Assembly (NCBI GenBank): GCA_002391185.1
Contig: DGRY01000165.1
Location: 1-30,241 of the forward strand
Source of the DNA: Prevotella sp. UBA4376
GTDB lineage: Bacteria > Bacteroidota > Bacteroidia > Bacteroidales > Bacteroidaceae
DNA: 30,241 bases
Direction of reading: 5' to 3'
The position numbers and the translations under genes are program-made. How positions within the stretch are numbered: the first letter of the stretch is position 1; every line of letters begins with the position of its first letter. Shown piece by piece: positions 30,094 through 30,241 of the stretch. Below the pieces are notes generated by a model. That model ran no database searches. It was not told the origin of the DNA and saw nothing but the letters and a program-made list of their open reading frames with translations.

Positions 30094-30220
30094 GTGTATG
30101 AATGGAATACGGCTCAGAATGAGCCTATAATGATTTTGATGCTTGGGCTTTTAGAAAGCATGCTTTCCAAGCCCAACATCAATATCATTATTCTCTTTCA
30201 GGAAAAATCCATTCATACAC
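30094..30220. repeat. 127-nt hairpin-forming element at the window's right end
   Basis: Outer arms GTGTATGAATGGA (30094-30106) and TCCATTCATACAC (30208-30220) are perfect 13-bp inverted repeats. Inside, a small hairpin GGCTC/GAGCC (30111-30125) is followed by a long stem of about 23 bp (30127-30149 with 30169-30191; one mismatch and one bulge). The tip is the self-complementary GAAAGCATGCTTTC (30154-30167). The rest of the gap 29903-30093 is AT-rich, with one weak palindrome (CCCTAAAGCATCGTAGGG near 29933-29950) and no promoter I can name. The element may be a structured RNA, a MITE, or part of a gene starting here; see findings. Confidence 0.75.
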
Positions 30221-30241
30221 TAGAAAATAAAGTGCTGATGC

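Noticed and set aside
30094..30220. Integron attC site
   Set aside because: The core sites would need RYYYAAC at the 5' side and GTTRRRY at the 3' side. The only such motif (GCCCAAC) is on the wrong side, and there is no cassette array.

Overview
The window reads as chromosomal DNA of a Bacteroidales bacterium, most likely a Prevotellaceae member (Prevotella/Segatella type). The evidence is the protein families (second PurF-like family starting Met-Gly-Gly-Phe-Phe-Gly, 576-aa LysS, type I QueF, EptA plus PAP2 pair) and, above all, the promoters. Many genes are preceded by the Bacteroidetes -7 box TAnnTTTG, often with TTTG or TTG 18-20 nt upstream, while Shine-Dalgarno sequences are mostly absent. 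No rRNA, tRNA, CRISPR array, prophage or transposase gene was seen.

Layout. 1-1785 (minus): a flippase-like membrane protein followed by the N-terminal part of a PepD dipeptidase that runs off the left edge. 1930-2227: a free-standing transcription unit for a 28-aa hydrophobic peptide with its own promoter, leader hairpins and terminator. 2336-7052 (plus): three stacked promoter modules, then rsmA, a free-Met-sulfoxide reductase, frr, rsgA and a PurF-like protein without the nucleophilic Cys. 7163-9407 (minus): a coupled lipid A remodelling pair (PAP2 phosphatase, phosphoethanolamine transferase). 9607-10470 (minus): aldose epimerase-like protein, divergent from a 49-aa protein overlapping mnmA (10553-11780), then an HD-domain hydrolase. 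12599-21198 (minus): a long gene row lysS, gpsA, pgi, HAD phosphatase, TSCPD protein, tex, a sigma-70 factor lacking region 3, and a nitroreductase. 21503-22054 (minus): YfcE-like phosphodiesterase, divergent from a 988-aa FAD/Fe-S oxidoreductase (plus), two tandem deoxynucleoside kinases and a Na+/Ca2+ antiporter. 27839-29260 (plus): a queuosine module with a preQ1-I riboswitch, a YhhQ-type transporter and queF. 29414-29824 (minus): a small secreted protein. The last 340 bp hold a 127-nt hairpin-forming element.

How the genes fit together. Most are housekeeping: translation (rsmA, frr, rsgA, lysS, mnmA, queuosine), central carbon and phospholipid precursors (pgi, gpsA), nucleotide salvage (paired kinases) and envelope defence (EptA/PAP2). 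The unusual content is mainly non-coding or very small: an 11-bp tandem repeat family in two gaps 18 kb apart and in the same orientation relative to transcription, two CCTCTCC-ended MITE/REP-like elements flanking the antiporter, a 42-bp palindrome carrying divergent -7 boxes, two micro-ORFs with good expression signals, and the terminal hairpin, which superficially resembles a retron msr-msd and whose neighbour lies beyond the right edge.
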